This document shows positions 24,899 to 34,039 of a DNA stretch of 64,000 nucleotides, piece by piece. Source of the stretch: Planctomycetota bacterium. GTDB taxonomy: Bacteria > Planctomycetota > UBA8108 > JACQVS01. The stretch is from the NCBI GenBank assembly GCA_028280485.1, contig JANQLS010000090.1, forward strand, positions 1-64,000. The letters are read 5' to 3'. The translations under genes and the position numbers were made by a program. Every line of letters starts with the position of its first letter. The stretch's first letter is position 1. The notes below the pieces were generated by a model, which saw only the letters and a list, made by a program, of their open reading frames with translations, was not told the origin of the DNA and did not search any database.

Positions 24899-26926
24899 TT
24901 AATTTTCAATAAAATCAAAGTAGCCGATACACATTTCGTTCCAAGTTTGATTTCCCCAGAAAACAGGCTTGGAATATTGTTTCTTCGTCAATGCAGGGTT
25001 GCTTGAAGAGTTGTTGAAAATGGCGGTGCAATAAAGCATCGCACCTTTGGGTGCAGTGACGGGTTTTTTAAAGACATAAGAGCCTTGCCAGCCAAAATCA
25101 TAGAGAGGCACATTTAAAAGAATTTGAGTCTTCTTTTGGGAGGCTAATTTTTCGAGATTCTTGAGGTCGGACTCTTGAGTGTATTGCTCTTTTAACTTCT
25201 TGTAGACTTCCTCGGGAAGCGTTCCTACATAAGAAAGCTTTTTCGTTCGTTGATCGAACTTCAATCTCGATAAGGATTGAGGAGGGAGCTTTGAATAATC
25301 GGGTTGGCTTGAGATATCCACTTCATGAGGGAGGAGGAGTTCGTACTTGAAGCCTTGTCCTCTTAGATGCATGTGAGGTAGTAAGCTGAGAAGTTGAGTT
25401 TCACGTCGAAATCGGTAGTTCGCATAAACCTTATGAGCTTCAGCATTCGGAGGAATGATCAGTCCGACTTGGTTCACCGCACTTTTCGTTTTGACGATGT
25501 TTGTTCTTGAAGGTTTGTCGGTAAATTTGAAGCCGACTTTGGAGCGATCTTTAGTTCGCTTGCCGTTCGTCGTGTAATGAATTTGAAGGATGAGTTCGGC
25601 GCCGGCCGGAAGTCTTTTTGCCGTTCCCTTGGGATAAATAGTTGGCTCGCTACCAGGTACCATGATCGCAAAGTAACCATGGGCTCCGCCGCGAGTTTCA
25701 CGTTGCCAGCCGCGAGGATTCTTGGGGTCGACCGCAAAAACTAAGATGTGATGCACGACGCTTCGATCGCCGGCTTTAACTTCGGATGCTTGGATCCATT
25801 TGTCTTCATTAAAGTTTGTTTTTATTCGAGCCCACTTGTAGTTCAGTGTTCCGGTTGCGGGAATATCGTTGGCATAATTCATTTCAAACACTGCGTCGGG
25901 AGTTCCAATTTGCCAGCCGGATGTGAATTTTTTAGGTTGGGGAGCATCTTTGGGATTCCCTCGAGGAGCTCCGGCTTCGATCCATTTCAAGATGATCGAT
26001 CGTTCTTCTTCAGTTAAGCTTCGATCGTTGGAAAAGTGATTCTTATGTTTGGGCGAGGCGTGCCATGGAGGCATTCTGCGATTCTCAACCACCTCTTCGA
26101 TCATGAATGCCCAGTTGTCGACATCATTGAAGGTAAGAAGCGAAAAGGGGGCAATTTCATTGGGACGATGGCAACTTTGGCATCGACTTTGAATGATCGG
26201 TTCGACGTCTCGGTGATAGGTAAGCTCAGTAGAAGCCTTTGTTACTTTCTTTTTAATGTGAATGGCACAGCCGATGGCAGGGGTCGTCTTTATAAGAACT
26301 GGGCGATTCATTAAGGCTGAATCTAAAGCGTCGATAAGGTAGTTTTTTTCGGGGCGATCTTTTCTTAATCCTACAGATCGTTTTCCTAATGAGTACTGAT
26401 CATCGACAGCACCACGGTAGAGCGTGTTTCCTTTTGGGTCTAAAACAAAAACTTCGGTTGTTCGGGTGACTTGAAGTTGTTGTGCCAGAGTTTGTTGGGC
26501 GTCTTTGAGAATGGGGAAGCTCAGTTTGAATTCGGATTTAAACTTTGAAAGTTTTTTGACCGAGTCTTGCGGGTTGGCATTGACCCCTAGGACAACGACT
26601 CCCTTTGCGGAATAGTTATGGTGAATCTTTTCTAAGCGCTGAGAGTAAAGTTCAGAGATAGGGCAGCCTAAACCATTGAAGGCGAGGACGATGGCTTTTT
26701 TATTCTTATAAGCAGATAAGTTAACTACCTTTCCTTCGGTGTCCTTCAATTTCAGTTTAACTTTTTTGGGGAGCTTGACTGCTTGAAGGAGGTCTTTTGC
26801 GTTCAGGGTAGTTCCAAGGAAGAGTTGGGAAATCAGAAGACCCAAAACCGAAAGGAAAAGGTGGCTTTGATTAAACTTTTGCATGATGAATTTGATGATG
26901 GGGTAAGTATTAGTGGTTCTTTTCAC
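24899..26926 (-). CDS. redoxin / cytochrome c / copper type II monooxygenase-like fusion, exported
   Basis: 675 aa from a GTG start; an inner ATG at 26884 starts a signal peptide (QSHLFLSVLGLLISQLFLGT). Domains in order: an AhpC/TlpA-like redoxin (LPKKVKLKLKDTEGKVVNLS, FNGLGCPISELYSQRL, DPKGNTLYRGAVDDQYSLGK) at about 50-200; a heme-binding site SRCQSCHRPNEIAPF with the distal Met region RRMPPWHAS at about 245-290; and a dopamine-monooxygenase-like part with metal-binding His motifs (VVHHILVFAV, LILQIHYTT, LLPHMHLRG). Members of this architecture are frequent in planctomycetes but their reaction is unknown. Likely a periplasmic redox enzyme. It stands alone. Confidence 0.8.
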   Translation of the reverse strand: MKRTTNTYPIIKFIMQKFNQSHLFLSVLGLLISQLFLGTTLNAKDLLQAVKLPKKVKLKLKDTEGKVVNLSAYKNKKAIVLAFNGLGCPISELYSQRLEKIHHNYSAKGVVVLGVNANPQDSVKKLSKFKSEFKLSFPILKDAQQTLAQQLQVTRTTEVFVLDPKGNTLYRGAVDDQYSLGKRSVGLRKDRPEKNYLIDALDSALMNRPVLIKTTPAIGCAIHIKKKVTKASTELTYHRDVEPIIQSRCQSCHRPNEIAPFSLLTFNDVDNWAFMIEEVVENRRMPPWHASPKHKNHFSNDRSLTEEERSIILKWIEAGAPRGNPKDAPQPKKFTSGWQIGTPDAVFEMNYANDIPATGTLNYKWARIKTNFNEDKWIQASEVKAGDRSVVHHILVFAVDPKNPRGWQRETRGGAHGYFAIMVPGSEPTIYPKGTAKRLPAGAELILQIHYTTNGKRTKDRSKVGFKFTDKPSRTNIVKTKSAVNQVGLIIPPNAEAHKVYANYRFRRETQLLSLLPHMHLRGQGFKYELLLPHEVDISSQPDYSKLPPQSLSRLKFDQRTKKLSYVGTLPEEVYKKLKEQYTQESDLKNLEKLASQKKTQILLNVPLYDFGWQGSYVFKKPVTAPKGAMLYCTAIFNNSSSNPALTKKQYSKPVFWGNQTWNEMCIGYFDFIEN

Positions 26927-27320
26927 TCACTCTATCAAACCACTTGAAAACAGGCTCATCAACCGGTAGGTGGGAGTTGAAATGTAAGAGTTTGTCGGGC
27001 TGGAATGAGGTGACTGTATTTATAGTTTTGAAGTAAGTTCGCGCCCCGCAAGCCCGAAGCTTTAGCGAGGGATAACGAAGAGTGTGAAATTCCAGGTCGT
27101 TGTGGATTTGTGATCATCGTGGGATTTCTTTTTTAAGCTAATTTGCCGCCATTTATTTTCCGCTTTGCTGACCCTCGTTGACACTTCGGGCTTGAATTAT
27201 GGAATTTTCCAATAAATCCAGGCCTCACTAGAAGGAAGTTAGCTAGGCTTTGGAGCTGGGAGCCCGATATTAATAATAGATAAGAGAGGGATGCTTATCT
27301 TGATATTGGAGCTCCTCATG
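26927..27320. repeat. intergenic region with one REP-like element
   Basis: AAGCCCGAAGC-ttt-AGCGAGGGAT lies at 27050-27072, a copy of the REP-like family seen at 44730 and 63335. No gene is visible in the remaining sequence. Confidence 0.6.
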
Positions 27321-28031
27321 GCGCTTATTCGATCTATTTTGTTAGCTTTAATCGGACTGTCCGTTATCGGTTGTTCGACGGTGGAATTATCCCGTGCGGA
27401 TCGATTGTCGATTCAAACTGTCTATATTAAAAAAGACGTCTGGCTGGAAGAGTCAATTGAGTATGACGGAGGGACCTTAGAGGGATATGATCCTTTTCCT
27501 CTCCTTCTCTATTCGATGCCGATCACGCGAGAGCTATTAATTCTTTATGCTTTGACTCCCCCTGGGATGTGGCAAGTGAGTCAGGCGTATGACGCGATGA
27601 GTGAGGCTTTTACTGAGAGGATGGAGAGGCGGGGAATCTTTGTTGGGGAAATCGCCCGAGACCGGATGCTCAACCGGATGAAAAAATTAAAAGTCTTTCC
27701 GGTGGTCGAGCTTCAGCCGGCAGGGTTTCAGCAGGGGCACTTAGATCGGGGCGAAGCGTTCTTAGACTTGAAGGTGCGAGCGGGAATTGACGCGCCTCGC
27801 TGGACTTTGACCCCGGGGGTTCGACCTTGGGTTGAGGTAGAGGGGACGTTGACCGACCATGAAGGTCGGGTGTTGTGGAGACAGTCGGGGGAAGTTTCGA
27901 TTTACGACTCTTCTGTTCCGACCTACGAGGGTCAAAAGCTCTTCGACCAGCCCAGTTTGTTCAAAGATGCCATCTACATCTCTATACCCATGGCTATAAA
28001 AGAGTTAATTCAAAAATTTAAAAAGACTTAG
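27321..28031 (+). CDS. predicted lipoprotein of unknown function
   Basis: The ORF opens at 27291; the ATG at 27321 has GGAG six bases upstream and gives a typical lipoprotein leader (ALIRSILLALIGLSVIGC), with the lipobox LSVIGC. The mature part (about 217 aa) has a strand-rich C-terminal segment (FLDLKVRAGIDAPRWTLTPG, then WVEVEGTLTDHEGRVLWRQS), which resembles envelope proteins that carry a beta-sheet with a DxGxxLWR turn. I do not recognise the family. It is monocistronic and followed by a palindrome-rich gap. Confidence 0.65.
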   Translation, partial: ALIRSILLALIGLSVIGCSTVELSRADRLSIQTVYIKKDVWLEESIEYDGGTLEGYDPFPLLLYSMPITRELLILYALTPPGMWQVSQAYDAMSEAFTERMERRGIFVGEIARDRMLNRMKKLKVFPVVELQPAGFQQGHLDRGEAFLDLKVRAGIDAPRWTLTPGVRPWVEVEGTLTDHEGRVLWRQSGEVSIYDSSVPTYEGQKLFDQPSLFKDAIYISIPMAIKELIQKFKKT

Positions 28032-29049
28032 GGCACAATCCACTGAACCCAGGGTATGCCCATCCCCGTTACCAGGTAATCCCTTTCTTTCTCGCTACCT
28101 GGTAACGTGAATGGGGTGAATTTGTCCTCTTTTCACTCATTTCTACCACTCCCTCAAAACTCAATATTAATTAACTCGTAGGGTCAAAATTCACACCTCT
28201 GATCCCTACCAGGTAGCCTTGCTGGATTAGTTCTGCTACCTGGTAAGGGGAACTGTTTTGTTTTGAGGCATCTCGGTGTGGTTTAAATCTCATAATTTAT
28301 TTAGTCAACGGGGCATAGGATTAAGGTCTCCAGTCGTCAGCTCCTCGCAGGAAATCTTCTCCAAGAGGTCCAAATCTCTACCAACCGGATTCTATTTACG
28401 AGCCCACTACTCCGGTACCTGGTACCGGAAAATGTCGCCCGCCCCGCCCGGCCGAGTACCGGAATATTGCCAATAAATTGAAGATGGAGTCTTACCTGGT
28501 AAGGGTAGATAGGGGAGGTGTTGCTTTGTTTTGATACAGTTTTTATTTGAACTGGGATTGAGCTTAAAATAATTCTTAAACCCTGGGTTGGGATTTGAGC
28601 CAGAAGTTCTTAATCACCGATTATGCCATAAGATATTATATAAAAATGTATTAAGTTGATTTCGGGTGGCGAGATGGAGGGGGGGATATGAACCCTGGGT
28701 GGGATTTTGGGGAGAATGTTGCACTTGAGTTGTTGCAATCAATCATTTGTTCGGGTATACAAACAAGTGATTGGCGCTTTGAACTGGTGCTAGCTGTCTG
28801 GTCCCCTTGTTGGTCGAGGCTTCCCGCAGTAAATGGCACAGAAATAGCACCGTTCAGAATCGATCACGTAAATCGAGTCAATTCAATCAGATCCAATGGG
28901 ATGAGGTCCTTTTGAGAACGGCCTTAGGCCTGGGTTCACTCCCGCTTTGAATCTGGTGAATGAATGAAACTTTAAAGGACAATCAGCCCTTTCTACATTA
29001 AGAACGGCTCCTGACCGTCCCGCTAATAAATAACGACAGAGGAAATCCC
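28032..29049. repeat. 1-kb gene-free region with both palindrome families
   Basis: TACCWGGTA palindromes occur at about 28067, 28093, 28204, 28235, 28411 and 28491; the 28411 copy is a perfect 19-nt palindrome (TCCGGTACCTGGTACCGGA). AACCCWGGGTT palindromes occur at 28045, 28578 and 28690. A TTAATTAA tract is at about 28170. The short ORFs in the track here have no start signals or family likeness and are left out. Confidence 0.8.
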
Positions 29050-29394
29050 ATGTGGAATGAAAATGCTGCCAAACGGGTGGCGTCTTCTGAGACAGCGCCT
29101 TCTCAAGGCAGAGAAGAAAACCGACGCATCGAAGTGAACCGTGTTTTTGAAGAAGATGGTTCTTCTTACGTTCTTCTTCAGGATATGAGCTTCGGGCCGG
29201 GAGTCGGTTGGTACCCCCAAAAAACAATTCGACTCGATGGTGAACAGGTTGAAGCGTTATTAAAAAAATTGTGCTGTGAGCATAAGTCGAATAAGGCCCA
29301 AAAAGAAGATTTGGTTCGCCCTGAGAATTGGACTCAAACCGAATCCAGGTCTACAGCTCAAGTCATCAACTTTCCCGCGAATAAGCTAGATTAA
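29050..29394 (+). CDS. small protein with possible PC4/YdbC-like core
   Basis: 114 aa, no signal peptide. The central segment RIEVNRVFEEDGSSYVLLQD followed by GWYPQKTIRLDGEQVEALLK resembles the beta-sheet plus helix of PC4/p15-like single-strand nucleic-acid-binding proteins, but this is a weak resemblance. The termini look disordered. AGAGG lies upstream of the ATG. A strong terminator follows. If the PC4 resemblance is wrong, it is an unrecognised small cytoplasmic protein. Confidence 0.5.
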   Translation: MWNENAAKRVASSETAPSQGREENRRIEVNRVFEEDGSSYVLLQDMSFGPGVGWYPQKTIRLDGEQVEALLKKLCCEHKSNKAQKEDLVRPENWTQTESRSTAQVINFPANKLD

Positions 29395-29427
29395 TTCCTC
29401 TCACCTTTCGGTGAGTTTAAAAAAAAG

Positions 29428-29473
29428 AAAACCCATTAAGGCAAAATCAAATAAGCCTTAATGGGTTTTTTTG
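29428..29473. terminator. bidirectional intrinsic terminator
   Basis: AACCCATTAAGGC pairs with GCCTTAATGGGTT, followed by seven T on the plus strand and preceded by an A-run, so it also serves the converging ferritin-like gene. Confidence 0.9.
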
Positions 29474-29531
29474 TATCTATTTCAAAATCTGTGGGTGCTT
29501 TGATGAATTCCTGTTATTAAACAGAAACTAA

Positions 29532-29987
29532 TTAGCCTGCTTTTTGACCGGATTCAGCACCCGAAATTTCGATGTTACGCTGAGAGAGAAATTTCTCGAT
29601 TTCCCATACGTCTTCTTGTTCGGCCATGATTTGTTCTTCGATCATGAACTGAATGGGAGAAGCATCTTCAGCGGCAGCGTGGGCAGCGCGGTATGCAGCT
29701 AAGGCTTCTTTTTCAGTTTCAAGGTCGACTTCTAACATCGTGGTGAGATCCGTAGCTTGACGAACACTGGCTACTTCAATCGTGGGTACTCCACCGATGT
29801 TCACAATCCAATCAGCGACTTTTTTAGCGTGATCTCGTGCTTCTTCACTGGCTTCAGTGAAAAAACCTTCGTAGACCTTTCGATCGGTACCTTGGATCAA
29901 AGCGCTGTGTTGGTTGTACTGAACGACAGCAGCGTATTCGATGCTCAATGCTTGATTGAGATGGTCGATAAGTTTTTGATTTGCCAT
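29532..29987 (-). CDS. ferritin-like (bacterioferritin-type) protein
   Basis: 151 aa, four-helix bundle. Helix 1 NQALSIEYAAVVQYNQHSAL, helix 2 ASEEARDHAKKVADWIVNIG, and later EEQIMAEQEDVWEIEKFLS supply the Glu and ExxH residues of a di-iron site (E17, E46-H53 region, E117 region; positions approximate). This is the usual layout of bacterioferritins or Dps-like ferritin-domain proteins. Likely iron storage or detoxification in the cytoplasm. AAGGAA precedes the ATG. Monocistronic, converging on the upstream small gene. Confidence 0.8.
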   Translation of the reverse strand: MANQKLIDHLNQALSIEYAAVVQYNQHSALIQGTDRKVYEGFFTEASEEARDHAKKVADWIVNIGGVPTIEVASVRQATDLTTMLEVDLETEKEALAAYRAAHAAAEDASPIQFMIEEQIMAEQEDVWEIEKFLSQRNIEISGAESGQKAG

Positions 29988-30440
29988 GTATTTTCCTTAA
30001 CGAATTGACCTTAATTGGCCCAGCAATATCCAGCTGTATTTAATATCAGGCTGAGCATTCGGTTGTTTTTCATCTGAAACTCAGCTTATGAATTTTGGTT
30101 TTTTGTGAGAGCGTCAAATAATCTCTGAGCTACGAGCAGCTCAATTTGCTCTCTCTATATAGAATCCTAACATCCTCAAAAAATGCTGCAAGGCATTATG
30201 AATACAGAACTTTTGTCATATCTACTGACCATTTGTTCGGTATAGCGAACGGCCTTTTACCCACTAGCAAACTCAAAACTCTATCCTCTGGCGCCTTCTC
30301 GTTTTCTGTACTTTTTAAATTCGGGCACCAGTGTGGGTATCTTAAGCTTGTTTCCATGCGATCCGGCCTGATATAAAGAAATTAAGTATTTCCACTCGAA
30401 ATTCCCCCGTCAAATCAAGTTCTACCCATCAGGATGACAA
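29988..30440. other. gene-free divergent promoter region
   Basis: Divergent gap between the ferritin-like gene and the TIM-barrel gene. I see no repeats, terminators or convincing small genes. Confidence 0.5.
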
Positions 30441-31367
30441 ATGGATCGCAGAAACTTTATCAAAACATCTTCCGCCGGACTCATCACCGCAGCTACTGGT
30501 TCTACTCTTCTTAACGCAAATCCCATCAAAGAAGATTCTAAGAAAAAGCTATTCGATATCAGTTTGGCTCAATGGTCTTTCAACAAATCCCTCTTTGGTC
30601 GTGGGGGTCGAAAGAAAATGGATAACCTCGATTATGCCAAGGCTGCACGCAAGCTGGGAATCGGCGCTATCGAATACGTTAACCAGTTCTTTAAAGATAA
30701 AGCCCGCAATGAAAAGTACCTCGCCGAAATGAAAAAACGCGCGAAGGGTGAAGGGGTCAAAAGCCTCCTGATCATGGTTGATGGCGAAGGGCGTTTGGGT
30801 GATCCCGATAGTAAAAGAAGAGCACAAGCCGTTGAGAACCATCACCGTTGGGTCGTAGCTGCTTGGTACTTGGGTTGTCATTCGATTCGCGTCAATGCTG
30901 GAAGTAAGGGATCTTACGAAGAGCAGATGAAACTCGCCGCTGATGGCCTTCGAAGTCTAAGTGAATATGGTGATAAGTATGGAATCAATGTGATCGTTGA
31001 AAATCACGGCGGCTTATCCTCCAACGGAGCTTGGTTAGCTGGAGTCATGAAGCAAGTGAACCACCCTCGCTGTGGAACCTTGCCTGACTTTGGAAACTTC
31101 AGAATTGGTGGAAACGAATGGTACGATCGTTACAAGGGTGTCAAAGAACTCATGCCCTATGCTAAGGCTGTGAGCGCCAAGTCCCACGACTTCGATGACA
31201 AAGGTAACGAAACTAAAACCGATTATTTCAAAATGATGAAGATTGTTTTGGATGCTGGTTACAAAGGTTACGTTGGAATTGAGTATGAAGGCGGTCGCTT
31301 AAATGAAGTCGATGGCATCACGGCGACGAAGAAGCTCCTTGAACGCGTTCGAGATAAATTGAGTTAA
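30441..31367 (+). CDS. Tat-exported sugar phosphate isomerase/epimerase-like TIM barrel
   Basis: 308 aa with twin-arginine leader ([18 protein letters not shown]). The barrel shows the xylose-isomerase-like metal ligands in order: Glu in NVIVENHGG, Asp in CGTLPDFGN, His in AVSAKSHDF, Glu in GYVGIEYEG. Family members interconvert or dehydrate sugars and inositols; the substrate is not evident. AGGA precedes the ATG and a strong terminator follows, so it is monocistronic. Such exported barrels commonly accompany Gfo/Idh/MocA enzymes in planctomycetes, though none is adjacent here. Confidence 0.87.
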   Translation: MDRRNFIKTSSAGLITAATGSTLLNANPIKEDSKKKLFDISLAQWSFNKSLFGRGGRKKMDNLDYAKAARKLGIGAIEYVNQFFKDKARNEKYLAEMKKRAKGEGVKSLLIMVDGEGRLGDPDSKRRAQAVENHHRWVVAAWYLGCHSIRVNAGSKGSYEEQMKLAADGLRSLSEYGDKYGINVIVENHGGLSSNGAWLAGVMKQVNHPRCGTLPDFGNFRIGGNEWYDRYKGVKELMPYAKAVSAKSHDFDDKGNETKTDYFKMMKIVLDAGYKGYVGIEYEGGRLNEVDGITATKKLLERVRDKLS

Positions 31368-31391
31368 GCTTTAATTTGAAATTGATTCATT

Positions 31392-31438
31392 AAAAAAAGC
31401 CCAAGCGAAAGGTGCGTCTTTCGCTTGGGCTTTTTTTA
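31392..31438. terminator. bidirectional intrinsic terminator
   Basis: AGCCCAAGCGAAAG pairs with CTTTCGCTTGGGCT and has an A-run before and a T-run after it. It separates the converging TIM-barrel and oxidase-family genes. Confidence 0.92.
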
Positions 31439-31455
31439 TGACGTGAAATGGAAAA

Positions 31456-31899
31456 CTAAACTTCTGATAGATCCACCGTACGGTATTTCAATTCCCACTC
31501 TTTCATCCATACCGCCGAATCGGGTTTAACGCGGTACAAAATGTATCGTTCATCTTCAGGTCCCTCTGAGAAGAAACCTCGCCAGAGCTTGGGGCTTAAA
31601 GTCGTTTCCATCAATCGCTCTTTCTCTTCGATCGATTCCACTAATTCTGCTTTTCCCTTAAGGCGAACTTGCCAGTGTTCGTTGTCGACAAAGCAAAGTT
31701 CAACGTTGGGGTTGTTTTCAATTTCTTCGATCTTGCTCGTGTCTTTGTGGCTCGGAACGAGTATTGAAAAATCGTCTTGGAGGAACGCGCAAACAGGTCG
31801 AACTCGAGGCGCAGTGCCATCTGCCGATACGGTTGCTAATTGACCGTACACACAACTTTTGATGATTCTCCGAACGGCTTCTAATGGTGTTTCGCTCAT
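31456..31899 (-). CDS. pyridoxamine 5'-phosphate oxidase-like flavin-binding protein
   Basis: 147 aa, the size of single-domain split-barrel flavoproteins. QLATVSADGTAPRVRPVCAF is the classic first strand pair, followed by IENNPNVELCFVDNEHWQVRL and KGKAELVESIEEKERLM. The family binds FMN or F420 and includes general stress proteins; it is not a true PdxH, being too short. Monocistronic or ending a short transcript. Confidence 0.8.
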   Translation of the reverse strand: MSETPLEAVRRIIKSCVYGQLATVSADGTAPRVRPVCAFLQDDFSILVPSHKDTSKIEEIENNPNVELCFVDNEHWQVRLKGKAELVESIEEKERLMETTLSPKLWRGFFSEGPEDERYILYRVKPDSAVWMKEWELKYRTVDLSEV

Positions 31900-31954
31900 C
31901 TTAACTCTAAGAATTGGGCTAAAGTATATGTATGGGTTAATTAAACGAGGTAGC

Positions 31955-33088
31955 TTAGAGGTTCTCTTCTATGAGATCTACCTTTATTTTGGTTGGCTTA
32001 AATTTCAAGGCACGATCTAAGAACTGATAGGAAGCTTTTCTCGCCCGTGGAGGGAAGTCATGTTTCGCCTCGGGATAGATCGCTTTAACTTGATCCTTCA
32101 CCTTGTAGAGTTTCCAAACTTCTTCAATCCTGGGCATCGCTCGCCGTACTCCCTTCACTTCAAAGTTACTATCACCTGTGGGTGAGCTCGTAAGAAAGGC
32201 CCGTGGAGCGATCGTCGAGATCAGTCCATAGAAATCAAAGGGGACCTTATCTGGATCCAACTGGTACTTCGTATTTAAAAGTGGCATATAGCGGTCACTC
32301 GTCCAACCTTTTATTTTCCCATCGTAGTAATCATGAAAGGGTGTCCAGCCGCAACTGGTGACCATCACTTGTATTCTTTGATCAAAGGCGCTCAAGAAGA
32401 TAGCGTTGTGACCACCGAGGGAATGACCGATAGCTCCAATGCGATTAGGATCGACTTCAGGACGGGCTTGAAGGTAGTCCACACACCTCATGTGATTAAA
32501 GATGCCCTTCATCGTGCCTGAAACATAAGGGATCTTTTTAAAATCAAACTTCTTGAGGTCACCAAAAGAAGGGTAATCAGGCGCGATCACAACGTACCCT
32601 CGCTCAGCTAACTCGGTAGCGTAATTCCGATTTGGGAGGGGGCCTTCACCCGCAACGATACGCTTACCCAAGGGAGAAGTGGGGTGGAGGGCGATGATCC
32701 CGGGGCGCTTGTCTGTCTCAGCGATATTTTTAGGGAGGTAAAAATGCGCTGAAATGCGATCTCCGTCCCCAGAATTCAACCACAGATGCCATCGCGAGAA
32801 AGAGTTATAGTCTTTCTTTAAGCTCAGTTTGGGTTGAAGTGGTCCTAAATTTTTTCTTGAGGGTAGAGCTCCGGCAGCAGCTTGAAAGCCCTTGAGGATG
32901 GCTTCTCTTTTCAATTTCCACTGCTTAAGAGTTCTTATCTTTAGAACTGAGCCATCCTTTTGAATGGTTTTCAGGGGATGGCTGTGGGGGTAGTTGGGTG
33001 GGGGGTCCTTACCTAATAGCTCGCTTGTACTGACGATTACAAATAAGAATGCTATTAGGTGAAGAGTGACACGGATGGATGGACACAT
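31955..33088 (-). CDS. secreted alpha/beta hydrolase (dienelactone hydrolase/acetyl xylan esterase-like)
   Basis: The ORF opens at 33160, overlapping the upstream gene; the Met at 33088 starts a signal peptide (HLIAFLFVIVSTSELLG) just after the upstream stop codon and is preferred. The nucleophile elbow is GAIGHSLGGHNAIF; the catalytic His is in IYPEAKHDFPP and an acid residue is likely in TSSPTGDSNFEV. PGIIALHPTSPLGKR is the oxyanion strand. Probably an exported esterase on polysaccharide side groups. It follows the unknown membrane protein gene by 10 nt, suggesting an operon. Confidence 0.78.
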   Translation of the reverse strand: MCPSIRVTLHLIAFLFVIVSTSELLGKDPPPNYPHSHPLKTIQKDGSVLKIRTLKQWKLKREAILKGFQAAAGALPSRKNLGPLQPKLSLKKDYNSFSRWHLWLNSGDGDRISAHFYLPKNIAETDKRPGIIALHPTSPLGKRIVAGEGPLPNRNYATELAERGYVVIAPDYPSFGDLKKFDFKKIPYVSGTMKGIFNHMRCVDYLQARPEVDPNRIGAIGHSLGGHNAIFLSAFDQRIQVMVTSCGWTPFHDYYDGKIKGWTSDRYMPLLNTKYQLDPDKVPFDFYGLISTIAPRAFLTSSPTGDSNFEVKGVRRAMPRIEEVWKLYKVKDQVKAIYPEAKHDFPPRARKASYQFLDRALKFKPTKIKVDLIEENL

Positions 33089-33098
33089 TGAGTCGTTC

Positions 33099-33845
33099 TT
33101 ACACATTCGGTTTGGGTCGAATGTAATAGGATCCATCTTGAATCCCCTTCGCTCGAACATCGGTGAGAATTTGAGCTAACTTCTCAGGGGAGACTTTTTG
33201 GGTTTCGTCTAAGTGTAACTTTTTTGTCTTTTCAGAAGAGCGGAATCCGAAGGCTGTAATTCTCATTCCCCGTTTTGTAATGATCGGCTCGGGAGGAAAG
33301 AATTCATCCACTTGAGGAAGGTTTTCCGGATTCATAAAAACGTAGGTTCGATCGGGTTGCTTCTTACTTGTAATGGGATAAGCCAGTAAATGTTGAAGGT
33401 AAGGTTCAATCGAAACTGAAAGTTTCTCGGCAGGGAGAGAATTATAACAACAGCGCTTTTCTGCACTCTTTCCCCAGCGGGTTCGAAGTGCCGTTTTATA
33501 TCGTTCATTCGGTTGGTAAAAGAAGATGGAGATGGGTTGAGAATCCATCATAGTTCCCAAATGCTTTTGCGACTCAAGCATTTCGCCTAAAAGTTCATCG
33601 AGTAAATAGGTTCGACCTTCAGAGGTTTCGAAGAACTTAGCCAGGGCGATTGATTGAGGAATCGAGATGTCTTCTTCTAAGATCCATTCATTGACGAGAC
33701 TCTGATCCTGTCGAATATCATGGAGAAGGAATTGAGCGTGAATTTTGTCTTTAAAGAGATAAGAAACGACAGCGACGCAGACCAAGGATAGAAGAACTGT
33801 GCTGAAAAAGATGCGCCGCATTTTTGAGTTCGATTTTTTAGCCAT
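33099..33845 (-). CDS. membrane-anchored protein of unknown function
   Basis: The ORF opens at 33857 with TTG; the ATG at 33845 (MAKKSNSKMRRIF) is preferred. A single N-terminal helix (FFSTVLLSLVCVAVVSYLF) is followed by a soluble domain of about 210 residues. I recognise no family; notable sequence is SAEKRCCYNSLPAEKL and a basic tail. It sits just upstream of the secreted hydrolase, so the two may act together in the envelope. Confidence 0.55.
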   Translation of the reverse strand: MAKKSNSKMRRIFFSTVLLSLVCVAVVSYLFKDKIHAQFLLHDIRQDQSLVNEWILEEDISIPQSIALAKFFETSEGRTYLLDELLGEMLESQKHLGTMMDSQPISIFFYQPNERYKTALRTRWGKSAEKRCCYNSLPAEKLSVSIEPYLQHLLAYPITSKKQPDRTYVFMNPENLPQVDEFFPPEPIITKRGMRITAFGFRSSEKTKKLHLDETQKVSPEKLAQILTDVRAKGIQDGSYYIRPKPNV

Positions 33846-33956
33846 GATAAAACTCAAATCGATACAGAGTTCAAAAACTGTTTAGGTCACGTTTCATTTT
33901 AATTCTGGTCATTTTAATTCCGACAAAGGCAGCAGGAACTACCCACCAGCATAAAA

Positions 33957-33997
33957 GAAGGTGGGTGAGAACTCGTAGAAAATTCTCACCCACCTTC
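33957..33997. terminator. intrinsic terminator for the downstream Gfo/Idh/MocA gene
   Basis: GAAGGTGGGTGAGAA pairs with TTCTCACCCACCTTC; read on the minus strand it is followed by TTTTA, 43 nt past the stop of the minus-strand oxidoreductase gene. Confidence 0.8.
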
Positions 33998-34039
33998 GTG
34001 AATTTAAGCTTTTAAATCTCTTTATTTAAAGCTGGTCGA

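Noticed and set aside
28276-28915. ORFs 28276-28476 and 28688-28915 as genes
   Set aside because: They read through intergenic palindromes, lack ribosome-binding sites and resemble no family.
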